DNA of 64,000 bases from Herbiconiux ginsengi (GTDB taxonomy: Bacteria > Actinomycetota > Actinomycetes > Actinomycetales > Microbacteriaceae). The notes beneath the pieces are model-generated. The model worked only from the letters and a program-made list of their open reading frames with translations. It did not search any database and was not told where the DNA came from. Positions 60,379 to 64,000 of this stretch are shown here, one piece after another; positions within the stretch are counted from its first letter, which is position 1; the number at the start of each line of letters is the position of its first letter. Where the stretch lies: assembly GCF_900107435.1 (NCBI RefSeq), contig NZ_FNPZ01000001.1:96960-160959 (forward strand). Direction: 5' to 3'. A program made the translations under genes and the position numbers.

Positions 60379-62001
60379 TCAGTGGAAGAAGTGCCTCTCG
60401 CCGGTGAAGTACATGGTGACGCCCGCTTTCTCGGCCGCAGCGATCACATCGGCGTCGCGCACCGATCCGCCGGGTTGCACGATCGCCGAGACACCCGCCT
60501 CGATCAGCACCTCCGCGCCGTCGGCGAAGGGGAAGAACGCGTCGGAGGCGGCCACCGAGCCCGCGGCCCGGTCTCCGGCCCGCGTCACTGCCAGATGGCA
60601 CGAGTCGACGCGGTTCACCTGGCCCATGCCCACACCGACGGATGCGCCGCCCTTGGCGAGCAGGATGGCGTTCGACTTCACCGAACGGCAGGCCTTCCAG
60701 GCGAACTCGAGGTCGGCGAGGGTCGCCTCGTCGGCGGGCTCGCCGGCTGCGAGGGTCCAGGTCGAGCGATCGAAGCGGTCGAACACGTCGCGCGTCTGCG
60801 CCAGGAAGCCACCGCTGATCTGGCGGAGTTCGACACCTTCTCGACCGTAGCCCTCCGGCAGCGTCAGCAGGCGGAGGTTCTTCTTGGTCGACAGCAACTC
60901 GAAGGCGTCGGCGTCGAAGGCGGGGGCGATGAGCACCTCGGTGAAGATGTCCTTCACCGTCTCGGCCATCGCGAGCGTCACCGGGCGGTTGGCTGCGATC
61001 ACGCCGCCGTAGGCCGAGACCGGATCGCAGGCGTGGGCCTTCGCGTGGGCCGAGGCGATCGCATCCGGTGCATCCGAATCGGCCAGCGCGATGCCGCAGG
61101 GGTTCGCATGCTTGATGATGGCGACGGCCGGCTCGGCGAAGTCGTAGGCGGCGCGAACGGCGGCGTCGCCGTCGACGAAGTTGTTGTACGACATCTCCTT
61201 GCCGTGGAGCTGGATCGCCTGCGCGATCCCGTGGCCGCCGGCGCGCGTGTAGAGAGCGGCCTGCTGGTGCGAGTTCTCGCCGTAGCGCAGGGTCTGTGCC
61301 TTCTCGGCCGTGACGGAGAGCACATCCGGGAAGCCGGGCTCCGCGTCCGCGGGCGCGGGGTCGATCTCGGCACCGAGCTGCTCGGCGAACCACCCGGCCA
61401 CCGCGGTGTCGTACGAGGCGGTGTGCGCGAAGGCTTCAGCGGCGAGGCCGCGGCGCACGGCAAGGCCCGTTCCTCCCGCGGCGAGCGCGGCCACGATGTC
61501 GTCGTAGCGGTCGGGCGAGACCACGATGGCGACATTCGCGAAGTTCTTCGCCGAGGCGCGCACCAGGGCGGGGCCGCCGATGTCGATCTGCTCGATCACG
61601 GCGTCGGGCGCGGCACCCGAGGCCACGGTCTCGCGGAAGGGGTAGAGGTTCACCACGACGAGGTCGAACGGCCGGATGCCGAGCTCCGCCAGCTGGTGCT
61701 TGTGCGACTCGAGCCGCAGGTCGGCCAGGATGCCCGCGTGCACGCCCGGGTGCAGGGTCTTGACACGGCCGTCGAGCGACTCCGGGAATCCGGTGACGCT
61801 CGAGACCTCGGTGACGGCGACGCCCACTTCGGCGATGGTCTTGGCGGTCGAGCCGGTGGAGACGATCTCGACGCCGGCGCCCGCGAGGGCCTGAACCAGC
61901 TCGACGAGCCCCGTCTTGTCGCTGACCGAGATCAGCGCCCGGCTGATCGGCACCGTGTCGCGATGCGTGTAGAGGCTCGGGTCGTGCTGGGGGCCACTCA
62001 T
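60379..62001 (-). CDS. purH: bifunctional AICAR transformylase / IMP cyclohydrolase
   Basis: Last two steps of IMP synthesis. 540 residues from ATG 62001, which overlaps the purN stop. The N-terminal cyclohydrolase (MGS-like) domain has [16 protein letters not shown] and [15 protein letters not shown]; the transformylase domain has [13 protein letters not shown] and the catalytic [10 protein letters not shown]-terminal [12 protein letters not shown]-type ending ([11 protein letters not shown]) is complete. Uses 10-formyl-THF, which folD makes and purU destroys. Confidence 0.97.
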   Translation of the reverse strand: MSGPQHDPSLYTHRDTVPISRALISVSDKTGLVELVQALAGAGVEIVSTGSTAKTIAEVGVAVTEVSSVTGFPESLDGRVKTLHPGVHAGILADLRLESHKHQLAELGIRPFDLVVVNLYPFRETVASGAAPDAVIEQIDIGGPALVRASAKNFANVAIVVSPDRYDDIVAALAAGGTGLAVRRGLAAEAFAHTASYDTAVAGWFAEQLGAEIDPAPADAEPGFPDVLSVTAEKAQTLRYGENSHQQAALYTRAGGHGIAQAIQLHGKEMSYNNFVDGDAAVRAAYDFAEPAVAIIKHANPCGIALADSDAPDAIASAHAKAHACDPVSAYGGVIAANRPVTLAMAETVKDIFTEVLIAPAFDADAFELLSTKKNLRLLTLPEGYGREGVELRQISGGFLAQTRDVFDRFDRSTWTLAAGEPADEATLADLEFAWKACRSVKSNAILLAKGGASVGVGMGQVNRVDSCHLAVTRAGDRAAGSVAASDAFFPFADGAEVLIEAGVSAIVQPGGSVRDADVIAAAEKAGVTMYFTGERHFFH

Positions 62002-62597
62002 CGTGCTGCTATCTCCTCGAGGTCGACTGCTCCGTTGGCGATGTCGAGCACGGCCTGCACGAGCAGGTCGCGTTCGACGGACTTGATGCGCTCGTGCAGC
62101 TCGTGCTCGGTGTCTCCCGGGTAGACGGGCACGGAGCGCTGCACGATGACCGGCCCGGTGTCGACGCCCTCGTCGATCACATGCACGGTGACGCCGGTGG
62201 TGTCGACACCGGCTGCCAGGGCGTCGCGCACGGCGTGGGCGCCGGGGAACGCGGGCAGCAGGGCGGGATGCGTGTTGATGATTCGCGGGGTGAGAGCCGA
62301 GACCACGGCGGGCGGCAGGATGCGCATGAACCCGGCGCACACCACGAGATCGGGCGACCAGCGTTCGATCTGCTCGAGAAGCTCGGCGCCCCAGGCCTCA
62401 CGGGAGGCGAAAGAGGTGGGCACGACGGTGAAGGTCGAGATCTCGAACTCCTCGGCGTGCGCGAGCCCTGCGGCATCCGTATCGGAGCCGACCGCGATGA
62501 CTCGGGCGGGATACTCGGCGTCGCTGGACGCTTCGAGGAGCGCCCGGAGATTGGAGCCTCCCCCGGAGATCAGGACCAGGAGGGAGAGCACCGTCAC
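61998..62597 (-). CDS. purN: phosphoribosylglycinamide formyltransferase
   Basis: Formylates GAR using 10-formyl-THF. 199 residues. [16 protein letters not shown] (phosphate loop), [30 protein letters not shown] (catalytic Asn-His region) and [17 protein letters not shown] (catalytic Asp) are complete. GTG 62597 overlaps the membrane protein stop. Confidence 0.97.
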   Translation of the reverse strand: MTVLSLLVLISGGGSNLRALLEASSDAEYPARVIAVGSDTDAAGLAHAEEFEISTFTVVPTSFASREAWGAELLEQIERWSPDLVVCAGFMRILPPAVVSALTPRIINTHPALLPAFPGAHAVRDALAAGVDTTGVTVHVIDEGVDTGPVIVQRSVPVYPGDTEHELHERIKSVERDLLVQAVLDIANGAVDLEEIAAR

Positions 62598-63880
62598 AGT
62601 CTATCGGCAGCGCCCGGGCCTCCTGTGCGGGCTCCGGCGAGCAGGCCCAGCAGCATCGAGGCGGTCAGCTCGACGAAGGCCCACACCCAGACCCAGCCCG
62701 CATCCGGCCCGACCTCGGCCAGCCGCCCCGGCCCCGCCGCGCCGCCCGACCAGAGCGCGAGGAGGGCGAGGATGCTCGCACCGACGACGCCCCCGCCGAC
62801 CGCGGTCAGCACGAGCCGCAGCGCCCGGGCACCGCCGGTTCGCGCGGTGCTCAGGCTGGGTCCGATTCGACCGTTCACGTTCGCGAGGAAGGCGGGCCGC
62901 AGCACGGCCGCCGTGAGATAGCCGACCACGATCGGCACCAGCAGACCGGCGAATCCGAGTGCGGGCGTTCCGTGTGGCAGCGCCCCGAACACCGGCAGCG
63001 ACGGCACCAGCCCGATCTGGGTGCCGAGTGGAGACACGGCCGATCCGGCGCCGAGCGCGAATCCGGGGCCGACGAACCAGCTCGCCGTCCAGATGATGAG
63101 GTTCGGCAACAGGGCAAGTTGTGCCAGGGTGAGCGAGATGCCGCCGAGGAGGCCGGCTTGGAGGCTCTCGTAGAGTGAGACGATCGACGAGAAGCCGAAG
63201 ACCAGGATGAGCGCCATCGCCACCGCGGCGAGCCCCACAACGCCGGCAGCGGCGATGGTGCCGGCTCGGAGCACGAGGGCCACGAGTCCGCGGTCGCCCG
63301 GCGCGATGGCCGAGAGCCGGGTGCTCCAGCGGCGGCGGATGCCCGACGTCGCGCCGAATTCGACAGGAGCGACCCGGCGCGAGGTCCACGCGTAGCCGAT
63401 CGCGAGGCCGATGGCATAGACGAAGGCCGGGTAGAGCAGGCTCTGCGCCAGCGAAGGCACGGCAGCCGGATCGCGCACGCTGAGCGCGACGAGGCCTGCC
63501 AACACACCGAGGCTCACCACCCCGACGACGGCGCCGGTGACCGGATAGGGCGTGGCCGCCAAGCGTCTGCCCGACCGCGCGCCGAGCAGCACGGTCACGA
63601 GGGCGAATCCGAGGGGCGCGATGCCGACCTCGAACGGCACCTGCGCGCCGTCGAGCGCGAGTCGCAGCGCCAGGTCGGGGTCGATCGTGAAGAGCACGTC
63701 GACGCCGTTGCCGAGGAGCCACGCGTCGCCGGAAGCCCGCCAGAACACCAGCCAGTCGATCGCGAGGCCGAATTGCGTCGCCCAGAGGATGGTGAGCGGG
63801 ATGAGAGGGATGCCCACGCCGATTGCGACGACGATCACCGCGTCGAGGGCGGCGAGCAGAGCGGTGATTGGTCGATTCAT
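62594..63880 (-). CDS. DUF6350-family polytopic membrane protein
   Basis: 428 residues, about ten transmembrane helices. Located directly upstream of and overlapping purN, the conserved position for this actinobacterial family of unknown function (sometimes named PerM-like). TAGGCT on its strand (63895-63890) ends 9 bp before ATG 63880 and may drive the DUF6350-purN-purH operon. Confidence 0.85.
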   Translation of the reverse strand: MNRPITALLAALDAVIVVAIGVGIPLIPLTILWATQFGLAIDWLVFWRASGDAWLLGNGVDVLFTIDPDLALRLALDGAQVPFEVGIAPLGFALVTVLLGARSGRRLAATPYPVTGAVVGVVSLGVLAGLVALSVRDPAAVPSLAQSLLYPAFVYAIGLAIGYAWTSRRVAPVEFGATSGIRRRWSTRLSAIAPGDRGLVALVLRAGTIAAAGVVGLAAVAMALILVFGFSSIVSLYESLQAGLLGGISLTLAQLALLPNLIIWTASWFVGPGFALGAGSAVSPLGTQIGLVPSLPVFGALPHGTPALGFAGLLVPIVVGYLTAAVLRPAFLANVNGRIGPSLSTARTGGARALRLVLTAVGGGVVGASILALLALWSGGAAGPGRLAEVGPDAGWVWVWAFVELTASMLLGLLAGARTGGPGAADRL

Positions 63881-63955
63881 GCGTGGCCGAGCCTACCCGC
63901 CGGGTCGGCGCATCCGTCGACGGCGCGCTCGGTCTCGGCGAGCTCGCCGGTGGGG

Positions 63956-64000
63956 TCAGTGGAAGACGGCCTTGAGCAGGATGACGGCGACGCCGAGCAG
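63956..64000 (-). CDS. last 14 codons of a gene extending beyond the window
   Basis: On the leftward strand an open frame enters from the window edge and reads LLGVAVILLKAVFH then TGA (63958-63956). The hydrophobic end suggests a membrane protein. Too short to identify; ends 75 bp before the DUF6350 gene start. Confidence 0.5.
   Translation of the reverse strand: MLGVAVILLKAVFH

Overview
The window is a GC-rich chromosome segment of a Gram-positive actinobacterium, most likely of the family Microbacteriaceae. The evidence is a mycothiol synthase gene, pervasive 4-bp start/stop overlaps, many promoters of the leaderless TANNNT-then-start type, a DUF2510/DUF4190 protein, a DUF6350-purN-purH order, and a remnant of a small protein family typical of Microbacteriaceae. 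The family assignment is inference; no rRNA is present. I see no phage, transposase, insertion sequence or CRISPR array. One tRNA (Lys, anticodon TTT) lies at 13719-13791.

Layout. (1) 1-11290: end of an OmpR-type response regulator, mshD, a secreted GH8 glycosidase with three cell-wall-binding repeats, then phosphate metabolism (ppk1 overlapping a MutT1-like Nudix/phosphatase gene, and a PHO-box-preceded pstSCAB operon ending in a perfect 20-bp bidirectional terminator). (2) 11298-13583: a SigK/RskA sigma/anti-sigma pair and a conserved protein of unknown function. (3) 13719-18852: tRNA-Lys, then an apparent purine/nucleoside scavenging cluster (amidohydrolase, VOC protein, BMP-type binding lipoprotein, nucleoside hydrolase). 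(4) 18853-21850: decayed gene remnants, a TetR regulator, a DUF4436 membrane protein and a PPOX flavoprotein. (5) 21929-26301: a TetR-controlled heterodimeric ABC exporter. (6) 26357-33280: MerB-like protein, a candidate small RNA, aldose epimerase, one-carbon genes (glyA-folD), an MFS transporter and purU. (7) 33493-52444: a large amino-sugar/peptidoglycan-recycling island. (8) 52553-64000: icd, GNAT, an alkyltransferase-like protein, a lipoprotein, a second heterodimeric ABC exporter, a membrane-fused dimethylargininase, purH, purN, a DUF6350 protein, and the last 14 residues of another gene.

The island in region 7 is the main point of interest. It has two mirrored modules. Module A is a leftward run (murQ, binding protein, two CUT1 permeases, BadF-type kinase, nagB1) divergent from a rightward pair (AmiE-like serine hydrolase, murR). 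Module B is a leftward run (ROK repressor, binding protein, two permeases, nagZ, ROK kinase, nagB2, alpha/beta hydrolase) divergent from a DUF2568 gene and nagA. Together they give a complete predicted route from GlcNAc-MurNAc material to fructose-6-phosphate: import without a PTS, cytoplasmic cleavage by NagZ and the AmiE-like enzyme, phosphorylation by two kinases, ether removal by MurQ, deacetylation by NagA and deamination by NagB. An ABC-type MurNAc importer paired with a MurK-like kinase is, as far as I know, not an established arrangement.

Several long intergenic palindromes, one of them a two-copy family, and several operator-like palindromes in promoters are listed separately.
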